The notes beneath the pieces were generated by a model. It was not told the origin of the DNA and made no database searches. It worked only from the letters and a program-made list of their open reading frames with translations. The position numbers and the translations under genes are program-made. From NCBI RefSeq assembly GCF_900107585.1, contig NZ_FNQM01000001.1:524277-588276 (forward strand): a DNA stretch of 64,000 nucleotides, in the 5' to 3' direction. This DNA is from Rubrimonas cliftonensis. Lineage in GTDB: Bacteria > Pseudomonadota > Alphaproteobacteria > Rhodobacterales > Rhodobacteraceae. Position 1 is the first letter of the stretch, and each line of letters starts with the position of its first letter. Shown one piece after another: positions 46,659-55,507 of this stretch.

Positions 46659-49292
46659 ATGCGCACCGAAGACGCCAGCGCCGCACCCGCGCCCGTTCGT
46701 CTTGCCGACTATCGACCGCCGGCCTGGCTGATCGAGAGCGTGCGTCTCACCTTCGATCTGCGGCCCCGTGGAACGCGCGTGACGGCCCGCCTCGCCCTGC
46801 GGCGCAACCCCGACGGCGACGGCGGGCCGCTGCGGCTCGACGGGCGCAACCTCCGACTCGTCGCCGCAAGCGTCGACGGAGCGCCGGTTTCGCCGGAGAC
46901 CGACGCGGAGGGCCTGACGCTGTCGGGCACGGCGTCCGGCGCCGCGCTGCCGGACGCCTTCGTGTGGGAGGCCGTCACCGAGATCGACCCCGAGGACAAC
47001 AAGGCGCTCGAAGGTCTCTATCTCTCGCGCGGCATGTTCTGCACCCAGTGCGAGGCGCAGGGCTTCCGCAAGATCACGTTCTTCCCCGACCGGCCCGACG
47101 TCATGGCCATGTACGAGGTCCGCATCGAGGCCGACGCCGGGTCGTGCCCAGCCCTGCTCTCCAACGGCGACCTGATAGAGAGCGGGGCGCTGCCGAAGGG
47201 CCGCCATTACGCCGTCTGGCGCGACCCGCACCCCAAGCCCTGCTACCTCTTCGCGCTCGTCGCCGGCGACCTGCGCGAGACGCGCGCCGACTTCACCACC
47301 GTCGAGGGCCGGCAGGTGCGCCTCGGCGTCTGGGTCCGGCCCGGCGACGAGGGACGCACCGCCTACGCCATGGACAGCCTGATCCGCTCCATGCGCTGGG
47401 ACGAGCGGGCCTATGGCCGCGCCTACGATCTCGACGTCTTCAACATCGTCGCCGTGGACGACTTCAACATGGGCGCGATGGAGAACAAGGGGCTGAACAT
47501 CTTCAACGCCAAATACGTCCTCGCCAGCCCCGAGACTGCGACGGACGCCGACTACGCCCGCATCGAAAGCATTGTCGCTCACGAATACTTTCACAACTGG
47601 ACGGGCAATCGCATCACCTGCCGCGACTGGTTCCAGCTCTGCCTCAAGGAGGGGCTGACGGTCTTCCGCGACCAGCAGTTCACCGCCGACGAGCGCTCCG
47701 CCCCCGTGAAGCGCATCGAGGACGTGGTGACGCTGCGCGCGCGCCAGTTCCGCGAGGACGGCGGGCCTCTGGCGCACCCGGTCCGGCCCGAGGAATACAT
47801 CGAGATCAACAACTTCTACACGGCGACGATCTACGAGAAGGGCGCCGAGGTCATCGGCATGCTGCACACTCTGTTCGGGCCGGAGGGCTACCGGAAGGCG
47901 CTCGACCTCTACTTCGAGCGCCATGACGGGCAGGCCTGCGCGATCGAGGACTTCCGCCGCTGCTTCGAGGACGCGACCGGCCGCGACCTGACGCAGTTCG
48001 CGCGCTGGTGGTCCCAGGCCGGCACGCCGGAGGTCGGGGTCGAGGAAAGCTGGCAGGAGGACGGCGGGCGCTATGCGCTCATCTTCCGCCAGAGCACGCC
48101 GCCGACGCCCGGCCAGCCCGACAAGGCGCCGCTCGTCATTCCGGTCGCGCTGGGCCTGCTCGGCGCGAACGGCGACGACCTGCTGCCGGAGGGAACGCGC
48201 ATCGTCGAACTGACCGAAGCGGAGACCGCCGTTACGTTCGAGGGCCTGCCCGCCCGCCCGGTTCCCTCGCTGCTGCGCGGCTTCTCCGCGCCCGTGCGGC
48301 TGATCCGCGAGACGTCGGACGCCGAGCGGGCGTTCCTGATGGCCCATGACAGCGACGCCTTCAACCGCTGGGAGGCCGGCCGCGCCTACGCCGTCGACGT
48401 CGCGCTGCGCATGGCCGGCGGGGCTGACGCCGACCCAGCCTTCCTCGACGCGCTGGACGCGCTCGCCAGCGACGAGAGCCTCGATCCGGCGTTCCGCGCC
48501 CTCGCGCTGGAGACCCCCGGCGAGGACGAACTGGCCCGCGAGACTTTCGCGCGCGGGACGCCGGCGGACCCGCAGGCGCTGCACGCCGCCCGCGACGCGC
48601 TGCGCAGGGCGGCTGCGGGCCGGATGGGCGATGCGCTGGAGCGGCTCCACCGGGAGATGACCGTCCCCGGCCCCTACTCTCCCGACGCCGCCGCCGCCGG
48701 CCGGCGGGCCCTGCGCAACCGCGCGCTCGGGCTGCTGGTCGCGCGCGGCGCTCCGGACGATCTCGCGCGCGCGGCCGGGCAGTTCGAGCGCGCGGACAAC
48801 ATGTCCGACGCCTTCCCCGCGCTCGCGGCGCTCGTTCACGCCGACGCGCCGCAGGCCGCCGCGGCGCTCGCCGCGTTCCATGACCGCTGGAGGGATGATC
48901 CCGTCGTCATGGACAAGTGGTTCGCCGTGCAGGCCACGGCCCCGGCGGACGACGCGCTGGGCCGCGTCCGCGCGCTCACCGAGCACCCGCTCTTCGACTG
49001 GCTGAACCCCAACCGCTTCCGCTCCCTCGTCGGCGCCTTCGCCGCCGGCAATCCGAGCGCATTCCACGCCGCTGACGGCGCCGGCTACGCCTTCCTCGCC
49101 GACTGGCTCATCAGGCTCGACGCGAAGAACCCGCAGACGACCGCGCGCATGGCCGGCGCCTTCGAGACCTGGGGCATCTACGACGCGGGGCGCCAGCGGC
49201 TGATCCGCGACCAGTTGGAGCGCATCGCCGCCGCGCCCGGCCTCTCGCGCGACACCGGGGAGATGGTGTCGAGGATGCTCGGGGCCCCCTAG
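46659..49292 (+). CDS. pepN: Aminopeptidase N
   Basis: An 877-residue M1 zinc aminopeptidase that removes N-terminal residues from peptides in the cytoplasm. The zinc site is HEYFHNW with His308, Glu309 and His312 and the third ligand Glu331 in CLKEGLTVFRD. The exopeptidase motif GAMENKG is present, and the DUF3458 and C-terminal helical domains are intact, giving the usual length for the E. coli-type enzyme. ATG at 46659. Confidence 0.97.
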   Translation: MRTEDASAAPAPVRLADYRPPAWLIESVRLTFDLRPRGTRVTARLALRRNPDGDGGPLRLDGRNLRLVAASVDGAPVSPETDAEGLTLSGTASGAALPDAFVWEAVTEIDPEDNKALEGLYLSRGMFCTQCEAQGFRKITFFPDRPDVMAMYEVRIEADAGSCPALLSNGDLIESGALPKGRHYAVWRDPHPKPCYLFALVAGDLRETRADFTTVEGRQVRLGVWVRPGDEGRTAYAMDSLIRSMRWDERAYGRAYDLDVFNIVAVDDFNMGAMENKGLNIFNAKYVLASPETATDADYARIESIVAHEYFHNWTGNRITCRDWFQLCLKEGLTVFRDQQFTADERSAPVKRIEDVVTLRARQFREDGGPLAHPVRPEEYIEINNFYTATIYEKGAEVIGMLHTLFGPEGYRKALDLYFERHDGQACAIEDFRRCFEDATGRDLTQFARWWSQAGTPEVGVEESWQEDGGRYALIFRQSTPPTPGQPDKAPLVIPVALGLLGANGDDLLPEGTRIVELTEAETAVTFEGLPARPVPSLLRGFSAPVRLIRETSDAERAFLMAHDSDAFNRWEAGRAYAVDVALRMAGGADADPAFLDALDALASDESLDPAFRALALETPGEDELARETFARGTPADPQALHAARDALRRAAAGRMGDALERLHREMTVPGPYSPDAAAAGRRALRNRALGLLVARGAPDDLARAAGQFERADNMSDAFPALAALVHADAPQAAAALAAFHDRWRDDPVVMDKWFAVQATAPADDALGRVRALTEHPLFDWLNPNRFRSLVGAFAAGNPSAFHAADGAGYAFLADWLIRLDAKNPQTTARMAGAFETWGIYDAGRQRLIRDQLERIAAAPGLSRDTGEMVSRMLGAP

Positions 49293-49309
49293 CGCGGCGT
49301 TCGACCGGA

Positions 49310-49347
49310 CTGCGTCGGCTCCGCCGCCCTGCGTCGGCGCCGCCGCC
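49310..49347. repeat. 19-bp tandem duplication after pepN
   Basis: CTGCGTCGGCTCCGCCGCC (49310-49328) is followed by a copy with one change (49329-49347). It lies in the 211-bp gap between pepN and the CoA transferase, which otherwise holds nothing I recognise. Confidence 0.6.
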
Positions 49348-49503
49348 ATGCGCCGTGGCCTTGTCGCGGTCTTGCCGGCGCTGACAGATCAGGCCGGCCC
49401 CGAGAACGCTGGGGCGCGACGCCGCGGCGCCGCCTCAAGGCTGGCGCCCGCCGCTCGCGCGGGTATCGTCCGCCGCGAACGGACTTGAACGGGGAGCGAA
49501 GCG

Positions 49504-50727
49504 ATGGCCGGGCAGTTGGACGGGTTGCGGGTGATCGAGGGCTCCGCGTTCGTCGCGGCGCCGCTCGCGGGCATGACGCTCGCGCAGATGGGCGCCGACG
49601 TGATCCGCTTCGACCTGCCCGGCGGGGGGCTCGACAGCAGGCGCTGGCCAGTCACGAAGGACGGTCGGAGCCTGTTCTGGGCGGGGCTGAACAAGGGCAA
49701 GCGCTCGGTCGCCGTGGATTTCACCAAACCCGAGGGCAAGGAGCTGATCTCGGCGCTGATCTGCGCGCCCGGCCCCGACGCCGGGGTGTTCCTGACGAAC
49801 CTCAAGGTCCAGGGCTGGACGGACTACGAAACGCTCAGGGCCCGGCGCGAGGACGTCATCCTCGTCTCGGTTCTCGGCACCCGCGACGGCGGACCGGCGG
49901 TGGACTATACGGTGAATCCGGGCGCGGGGTTTCCTATGGCGACCGGCCCCGAGGGCTCGACCGAACCGGTCGCCCACGTCCTGCCGGCATGGGACTGCAT
50001 CACCGGGCAGATGGCCGCCCTCGGCCTGCTCGCCGCCGAACGCCGCCGCCGCGCCACGGGCGAGGGGCAGGAGGTCGCGCTGGCGCTGAAGGACGTCGCC
50101 TCCGCGATGCTCGGCAACCTCGGCGTCATCGGCGAGGTGACGGTGAACGGAGAGGACAGGCCGAAGGCGGGCAACGCGCTCTATGGCGCCTTCGGTCAGG
50201 ACTTCGAGACTGCGGACGGCCGGCGCGTGATGGTCATCGGCCTCACCGCGCGCCAGTGGAAGGGCCTGGTCCGCGCCACCGGGACGGGTGAGGCGATGGC
50301 CTCGCTGGCGCAGGGGCTCGGCGTCGATCTCGGCGAGGAGGGCGAGCGCTTCAGGGCGCGCAAGGAGATTGCGGCGCAGATGGCGCCGTGGTTCGCGGCG
50401 CGGCCCCTGGCGGAGATCGCGGAAGCGCTGGACGCGAACGGCGTCACATGGTCGCCGTTCCGCAGCTTTGCTCAGGCCGTCGCAGAGGATCCGGATCTCT
50501 CGGAAGCGAACCCGATGTTCGCCACCATCGACCAGCCGGGCGTAGGCCCGCTGCTGACGCCCGGATCGCCCTTCGCCTTCTCTGGCGTCGCCCGCGAGAC
50601 GCCCGCGCCGGCGCCGCTGCTCGGCGCGGACACCGAGGCTGTGCTGGCCGAGGTGCTCGGGCTGGGATCGGGCGCGATCGGCGCGCTCTTCGATTCAGGC
50701 GTCGCCGCCGGCCCCGCTCAGCCCTGA
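49504..50727 (+). CDS. CaiB/BaiF CoA transferase family protein, resembling 2-methylfumaryl-CoA isomerase
   Basis: A 407-residue family III CoA transferase. The N-terminal GLRVIEGSAFVAAPLAGMTLAQMGADVIRFDLPGGGLDSRRWPV, AVDYTVNPGAGFP, and LPAWDCITGQMAALGLLAAERRRR (with the catalytic Asp164) closely follow the Mct group. That group moves CoA within mesaconyl-CoA (2-methylfumaryl-CoA) in the 3-hydroxypropionate cycle and related acid metabolism. No other genes of that pathway are in the window, so the specific reaction is an inference. Start ATG at 49504 with GGGGAGCGAAGCG upstream. The 3' end overlaps the convergent surface-protein gene by 33 nt. Confidence 0.8.
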   Translation: MAGQLDGLRVIEGSAFVAAPLAGMTLAQMGADVIRFDLPGGGLDSRRWPVTKDGRSLFWAGLNKGKRSVAVDFTKPEGKELISALICAPGPDAGVFLTNLKVQGWTDYETLRARREDVILVSVLGTRDGGPAVDYTVNPGAGFPMATGPEGSTEPVAHVLPAWDCITGQMAALGLLAAERRRRATGEGQEVALALKDVASAMLGNLGVIGEVTVNGEDRPKAGNALYGAFGQDFETADGRRVMVIGLTARQWKGLVRATGTGEAMASLAQGLGVDLGEEGERFRARKEIAAQMAPWFAARPLAEIAEALDANGVTWSPFRSFAQAVAEDPDLSEANPMFATIDQPGVGPLLTPGSPFAFSGVARETPAPAPLLGADTEAVLAEVLGLGSGAIGALFDSGVAAGPAQP

Positions 50728-52134
50728 GCCCGGCGCGCGCGGCCGGCGCGTCACGGCAGCCAACGCGACCAGCCCCGAAAGCGCCAGCCACAGGGAGGGC
50801 GGCAGCGGGATGACCATCGGCGGCTCGAGAGGCGTTTCGGGGGGCGTCTCGGGGGCCGTCTCTGGCGGAGAGCTCGAAGGCGGCCCCAGCGGCGGATTGA
50901 AACCGCCGCCGCCGGAACCGCCGCCACCGAAGCCGCCGGAAGCGCCGACGCCCCCGCCGCCGCCCGTCGGAAAAGGGCTCGATGGCCCACCAACGCCCGT
51001 CGCGGCGGCGAAGGATGCGCGGCGCGACACGACGGAAGACGGGTTGTCTGCCACGAAGTCGCTGAGAAACACGGCGTCGTCGAGCAACCCGCCCATGGCC
51101 AGCGCGCCGATGCAGTAGCCCACGCTCCGCACGCCCTCAGGGGCGCCGCCCGGAAACATCGACAGCGGCGGCTCGCCCGCCAGATCGCACAGCGGGACCG
51201 GCGCGAGACCCAGGCACCCGGTCACGGAGTTGGCGGCCATCGGATCGTTGGACGACGCCGAGACCGAGAGCCGCGCCGCGTAATCGTGGCCGTCGCGGTT
51301 CGCGTCCAGCAAACCCGGAATGTGCAACCGACGCACCTCTCCGCGCGCGTCGAACTCCACGAAAATGCGGTCGGTCGGCGCCGTGAAGCCGGAGATCGCG
51401 CGCAGCACCCCGCGATGCAGCCGGACATCGGGCTCCGTCACGCCGCAGACGCGCGATTCCGCGGGGGTGGCGCGGCTGGCGTCGGTCGGCTCCGCCTCGA
51501 ACACGACCTGCGCAAGAGCCGACGGCGACCCGACCGCGCCCGCGGGCATATCCGCCGCGCCCACGCTGCAGGCCTCGTAAGCCGCGAACGACATCGTCGG
51601 CAGCGTGTCGACGACCGTGCGGCCGGTGTCGCGCGAAACGGTCGTGACCGTGGCCGCCGGCCCGCCTTCGGCCGCGTTTCGAAGCGCCGCCAGAACCGCC
51701 GGCGCATCGATGCGGAAGCTGTCGCCGCTTGCCTCCAGCCACGGTCGGATGTCGCGAACGAACCCATCCCCGACCTGGAGCAACACCGGCCCCTGGCCGA
51801 CGGCGAACTTGAGCTGGATGCGCGCCACCTCGCTCCCACCGCCAACCGGCGCGATGAACTGGAGCGACGCCGCGCGACTGCGCGCCACCGCGTCGAACGC
51901 CGCGAACGTCCCGTCGGCTTCGCGGTAGCGCGACGCCTCGATGTCGATGACCGCGCCTGCGACGCAGGCGACTCCGGCGCCCGAGACGACGATGGAGGCG
52001 TCCCCCCCCAGAAATCGCTGCGCGAGCGGCGCGCTGCTCTTGGTCTCGGAGCCGATTACGGCCGATGGCGCCGTGGATGCGATGAGCGCTCCCAGAAGCC
52101 CGGTCAGAACCGCAATGCGCAGCTTCCACGCCAT
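50695..52134 (-). CDS. Exported protein with VPLPA-CTERM-like exosortase sorting signal
   Basis: A 479-residue secreted protein. It has a signal peptide (LRIAVLTGLLGALIASTAPSAVIG), a ~375-residue Cys-containing ectodomain without a recognised fold, then a Gly-rich stretch and a Pro/Thr/Glu linker. It ends in IPLPPSLWLALSGLVALAAVTRRPR, a PLP motif, hydrophobic helix and Arg cluster as in VPLPA-CTERM proteins processed by an exosortase (XrtD type). No exosortase gene is in the window. The ATG at 52134 gives a clean signal peptide; a GTG at 52152 is an alternative. A calcium-loop-like DANRDGHD occurs in the ectodomain. Confidence 0.78.
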   Translation of the reverse strand: MAWKLRIAVLTGLLGALIASTAPSAVIGSETKSSAPLAQRFLGGDASIVVSGAGVACVAGAVIDIEASRYREADGTFAAFDAVARSRAASLQFIAPVGGGSEVARIQLKFAVGQGPVLLQVGDGFVRDIRPWLEASGDSFRIDAPAVLAALRNAAEGGPAATVTTVSRDTGRTVVDTLPTMSFAAYEACSVGAADMPAGAVGSPSALAQVVFEAEPTDASRATPAESRVCGVTEPDVRLHRGVLRAISGFTAPTDRIFVEFDARGEVRRLHIPGLLDANRDGHDYAARLSVSASSNDPMAANSVTGCLGLAPVPLCDLAGEPPLSMFPGGAPEGVRSVGYCIGALAMGGLLDDAVFLSDFVADNPSSVVSRRASFAAATGVGGPSSPFPTGGGGGVGASGGFGGGGSGGGGFNPPLGPPSSSPPETAPETPPETPLEPPMVIPLPPSLWLALSGLVALAAVTRRPRAPGSGLSGAGGDA

Positions 52135-52242
52135 GACGGATACAACTCTCACTCGACGGGCGGCCCAGACGACGTGAGCCGAAGACCGTGCAAACTACAT
52201 CAGTCAGCGTTGCCAAGCGGTTAAGAACTGCTGAACGCGACT

Positions 52243-52272
52243 ATCATGGCCCGGCGCCAGGCCGGCTGTCAA
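52243..52272 (-). promoter_or_regulatory. Candidate sigma-70 promoter of the VPLPA-CTERM gene
   Basis: On the minus strand TTGACA (52267-52272) and CATGAT (52243-52248) are spaced by 18 nt, about 110 nt upstream of the start codon, in a locally AT-richer gap after tRNA-Met. Confidence 0.4.
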
Positions 52273-52297
52273 GAACATTATAGGAACATGCAGGAAG

Positions 52298-52374
52298 TGG
52301 TGGCGGGGGAGGGACTCGAACCCTCGACCTCACGATTATGAGTCGTGCGCTCTAACCAGCTGAGCTACCCAGCC
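52298..52374 (-). tRNA. tRNA-Met (anticodon CAT)
   Basis: A 77-nt cloverleaf on the minus strand: acceptor GGCTGGG/CCCCGCC, D-arm GCTC/GAGC, anticodon stem CACGA/TCGTG with loop CTCATAA, T-arm GAGGG/CCCTC with TTCGAGT, encoded CCA. The acceptor stem has one U-C mismatch at the fourth pair. The elongator Met call rests on similarity to that class. tRNA-Ile2, whose CAT anticodon is modified to lysidine, cannot be excluded; it is not an initiator. Confidence 0.9.
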
Positions 52375-52452
52375 CGCGCGGGGTGGATACGCGCGCCCCG
52401 GCCGGGCGTCAAGCAGGCCGCCCGCCCCATTGATCCGCGATGCCGCAGGCGC

Positions 52453-53592
52453 TCACCCCCCCGCCAGTTGCGGAGCCTCGACCAGCCGCGCCGCGATCTC
52501 GAGAAACCGCCGCGCCTGGTCGCTTCCGGGCCTCGACGCGACGATCGGCGCGCCGCTGTCTGAGAGCATCCGCGTGTCGAGATCGAGAGGCAGCTCACCG
52601 AGGAACGGCAGCCCGAGCCGCGCCGCCTCATCCCGCGCGCCGCCATGGCCGAAGATGTGCGCCTCGTGCGCGCAGTTGGGGCAGATGTAGGTGCTCATGT
52701 TCTCGATCAGGCCCAGCACCGGCGTGCCGGTCTTGCGGAACATGTCCAGCGCCTTGCGCGCGTCGAGCAGCGCGATGTCCTGCGGCGTCGAGACGACCAC
52801 GGCGCCGCTCACCGCCGCCTTCTGACTGAGCGTGAGCTGGACGTCGCCGGTGCCCGGCGGGAGGTCGACCACCAGATAGTCCAGCGTGCCCCACCGCACC
52901 TGGTGCAACATCTGCGTCAGCGCCGAGATCAGCATCGGCCCGCGCCAGACGACGGACTGGCCTTCCTCGATCATGAAGCCCATCGACATGACCGTGAGGC
53001 CGTGGCCGTGCAGCGGCAGGATCATCTTCTCGGCGTCGGACTCCGGTCGCCCCGTCACGCCCAGCATCCGCGGCTGCGACGGTCCGTAAACGTCAGCGTC
53101 AAGCACGCCGACCCGCGCGCCCTGCGACTTGAGCGCCAGCGCGAGATTCGCCGCAACCGTCGACTTTCCGACGCCGCCCTTGCCCGACGCCACCGCGACG
53201 ATGTGTCGGACGCCGGGGATGCGCCCGCCGGACGGCGCAGGCGACGGCGCGCGCAGCGGCTTGTCGCCGGGCCCTGCGCGCAGCGAAGGCGGCACCGGCT
53301 GAGACGGCTGCGGCTGAGACGACCGCCGGGCGGGCGCATCGGAATGGGCCGTCAGCACCGCCGAGACGCGCGAGACGCCGGGCAGCGCCCGCACCGCCGC
53401 CTCCGCCGCGGCGCGCACCGGCTCCATCGCCGCCGCCTGCCGGGGGTCGACCTCGATGGCGAAGGCGACGGCGCCCTGCGACACCGAGAGTCCCTGGACC
53501 AGCTTCGCGGCGGTGATCTCGCCGCCAGTGTCCGCCATGCGGACCGGGACGGCGTCCAGCGCCGAGAGAACCGCCTCGCGCGTCGTGCTCAT
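52453..53592 (-). CDS. apbC: Mrp/ApbC family iron-sulfur cluster carrier ATPase
   Basis: A 379-residue P-loop ATPase that binds and delivers Fe-S clusters. The N-terminal ~90 residues form the MIP18/DUF59 domain (LDAVPVRMADTGGEITAAKLVQGLSVSQG). A Pro-rich linker follows. The ATPase has the deviant Walker A SGKGGVGKST and the bridging cluster site CPNC in STYICPNCAHEAHIFG. The ATG at 53592, with GGAG 7 nt upstream, is preferred to a frame starting at 53616. Confidence 0.95.
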   Translation of the reverse strand: MSTTREAVLSALDAVPVRMADTGGEITAAKLVQGLSVSQGAVAFAIEVDPRQAAAMEPVRAAAEAAVRALPGVSRVSAVLTAHSDAPARRSSQPQPSQPVPPSLRAGPGDKPLRAPSPAPSGGRIPGVRHIVAVASGKGGVGKSTVAANLALALKSQGARVGVLDADVYGPSQPRMLGVTGRPESDAEKMILPLHGHGLTVMSMGFMIEEGQSVVWRGPMLISALTQMLHQVRWGTLDYLVVDLPPGTGDVQLTLSQKAAVSGAVVVSTPQDIALLDARKALDMFRKTGTPVLGLIENMSTYICPNCAHEAHIFGHGGARDEAARLGLPFLGELPLDLDTRMLSDSGAPIVASRPGSDQARRFLEIAARLVEAPQLAGG

Positions 53593-53748
53593 GTCGCTGC
53601 TCCAGAAATTTTTCACCTACTGCAGATAGCAATGCGACGCGCGCGGCGCCATCGCGCAGCGCGCTTGGTGGCGCGAGGTTCGCCTGCGGTCGGTGCGGTG
53701 CTAACTTGGGCAGATGGGTGGTCGTGTGTTCTGTTTGAGGGGCTTTGC

Positions 53749-54699
53749 ATGAGCCGGTCCAAAGACATCGAGGCGACCGAGGTCGCCGATCAGCCGTCGG
53801 CGTCCGATGCGGCATGGGCGAAGTTCGAGGCTTTGCTGGCCAAGCGCGCAGCGACCGCACCCGCCGGCGACGCATTCCCTGTCGCCATGCCGAACCGGAA
53901 GCGCGACGCAGGCGCAAGCGCGCCATGCGCGCTGGAGGCTCGATCCCGCCTCGACGGCGAATTGCGCGCCGAGCCGGCGACGGCCGCTCGCAAATCGGTC
54001 TCCCCGGCGCCGGCCGCCGGCCGCCCCCGCAGGCTCGCAAGCGTCGCGCTTGGCGGGCTTCTTGCGCTCGCGACGGTTGTGGGGACGATCGTGCTGCTCG
54101 AGATGACGACGCCGAAACCCTTTCGGCCCGGGGGCGAGCCCCTCGCGACTGGAACGCCGGAGACGATGCACGGGCTGGCGGCCAGCGCGTCGCCAGGGGC
54201 GACGCCGCCCGCGAGGCAAGCCGTGACGCACGCCCCGACACAGGCTTCGACGCCGACGCCGGAGGGCGCCTTCACGGCGCCAGATTTCGCCGCCGAGGCG
54301 GGCATGGCGGCTGTGCGTCGCGCAGCGCGCCCAGCCCGGCCCGCCGCGCTCTCGGTCGGCCCGCTCGCCGCGCCGGACCGGCTCGCACGCTGGCGGCAGG
54401 CGGCGTCCGATCCGGCGCTAGGGGCTGCAACTGTGCGCCTGCGCCACGCGGCGACGTCGATCGCCGCAGCGGCCCGGGCCTCGGCGCTCTTCCGCGACGC
54501 CGGCGCCTCCGTGTCTCGGCATGGCGGAGCCCTCGTGGCGCCGGACGGCCACGAGGCGCGCTACTTCCACGCCACCGACGCGGCAGCCGCGCACGCCGCC
54601 GCGAGCGCGCTTGGCGGCGGCGCGACGGCCCGCGACTACACCAGCTATCTGCCGAAACCGGCGGCAGGGGTGATCGAGGTCTGGCTGGCGGGCGAGTGA
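53749..54699 (+). CDS. Hypothetical membrane-anchored protein with C-terminal periplasmic domain
   Basis: A 316-residue protein that I do not recognise. A cytoplasmic disordered N-terminus (1-92, with DAAWAKFEALLAKRAA helix) is followed by one transmembrane helix (about 95-118, LASVALGGLLALATVVGTIVLLEM). An Ala/Pro/Thr-rich periplasmic linker leads to a compact domain (~225-316, VRLRHAATSIAAAARASALFRDAGASVSRHGG... YTSYLPKPAAGVIEVWLAGE). The domain pattern resembles small LytR_C or SPOR-like alpha/beta modules, but this is a guess. ATG at 53749 with GAGGGG 6 nt upstream. It is convergent with the SDR gene. Confidence 0.75.
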   Translation: MSRSKDIEATEVADQPSASDAAWAKFEALLAKRAATAPAGDAFPVAMPNRKRDAGASAPCALEARSRLDGELRAEPATAARKSVSPAPAAGRPRRLASVALGGLLALATVVGTIVLLEMTTPKPFRPGGEPLATGTPETMHGLAASASPGATPPARQAVTHAPTQASTPTPEGAFTAPDFAAEAGMAAVRRAARPARPAALSVGPLAAPDRLARWRQAASDPALGAATVRLRHAATSIAAAARASALFRDAGASVSRHGGALVAPDGHEARYFHATDAAAAHAAASALGGGATARDYTSYLPKPAAGVIEVWLAGE

Positions 54700-54718
54700 C
54701 AGACTGCGCAGGCGGCGG

Positions 54719-55507
54719 TCACGTCACCGACGCGTCCCACCCCATCGCCCTGCGCATGACGCTGAAATAGGCCCGGTTCGGCAGCATCCCCAGCGCCCGC
54801 AGGATGAGCGCGAAGCGCGTGGGAAAGGCGATCTCGAAACCCGGCCGCTCCAGCCCCTTCACGATGCGCGCAGCCGCGTCCTCGGGCGTCATCAGGAACG
54901 GCATCTCGAAATCGTTCACGCTCGTCGCCTCAGTCTTCACGAAGCCGGGGTTGATGACCGAAATGCGCACGTCGAGGTCGATCAGGTCGAAGGCCAGCGC
55001 CTCCGCCATGCCGATCAGCGCCGCCTTGGTGGCGCCGTAGGCCGCCGCGCGCGGCAGGCCGCGAAACCCGGCGACCGAGGCGGTCAGCGCGACGTGACCA
55101 CTGCGACGCGCAATCATCGACTTCAGCAGCGGGTCGAGTCCGTTCGCGACGCCGCCGACATTCACCGCGAAGGTCTTCTCGACATCCGCGGCGTCGAACT
55201 CCTGGGCGCGCATGGGGATATAGAGGCCCGCGTTCAGCACCGCGAGGGCGATGGGCCTCGTCGCCTCGATCTCCGCGACGATCTCGACCATGCGCGCGCG
55301 GTCCGTCACGTCGCCGGGGCGGGCGATGATGCGGCCTGGGCGCTCCGCCGCCAGCGCCTCGAGATCCTCCGCGGAGCGCGCGGTGACGTTCACGACCCAG
55401 CCCCGGTCGGCGAGCGCGAGCGCAAGCGCCCGTCCGATGCCCGCCGAGGCGCCCGTGACCCAGGCCTCGCCCTGCTCGGGCCGCGCGATCCGGCTCCAGA
55501 CGCTCAC
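54719..55507 (-). CDS. Short-chain dehydrogenase/reductase, third gene of the chrR operon
   Basis: A 262-residue SDR oxidoreductase. The cofactor motif is TGASAGIGRALALALA, NAG is in LAVLNAGLYIP, and the catalytic Ser-Tyr-Lys is in TASVAGFRGLPRAAAYGATKAAL. A C-terminal amphipathic stretch resembles membrane-associated SDRs. The GTG start at 55507 overlaps the DUF6134 stop (GTGA), so it is translationally coupled. SDR genes are members of the sigma-E (singlet-oxygen) regulon in Rhodobacter, which fits its place behind a TGATCC-type promoter. Confidence 0.93.
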   Translation of the reverse strand: MSVWSRIARPEQGEAWVTGASAGIGRALALALADRGWVVNVTARSAEDLEALAAERPGRIIARPGDVTDRARMVEIVAEIEATRPIALAVLNAGLYIPMRAQEFDAADVEKTFAVNVGGVANGLDPLLKSMIARRSGHVALTASVAGFRGLPRAAAYGATKAALIGMAEALAFDLIDLDVRISVINPGFVKTEATSVNDFEMPFLMTPEDAAARIVKGLERPGFEIAFPTRFALILRALGMLPNRAYFSVMRRAMGWDASVT

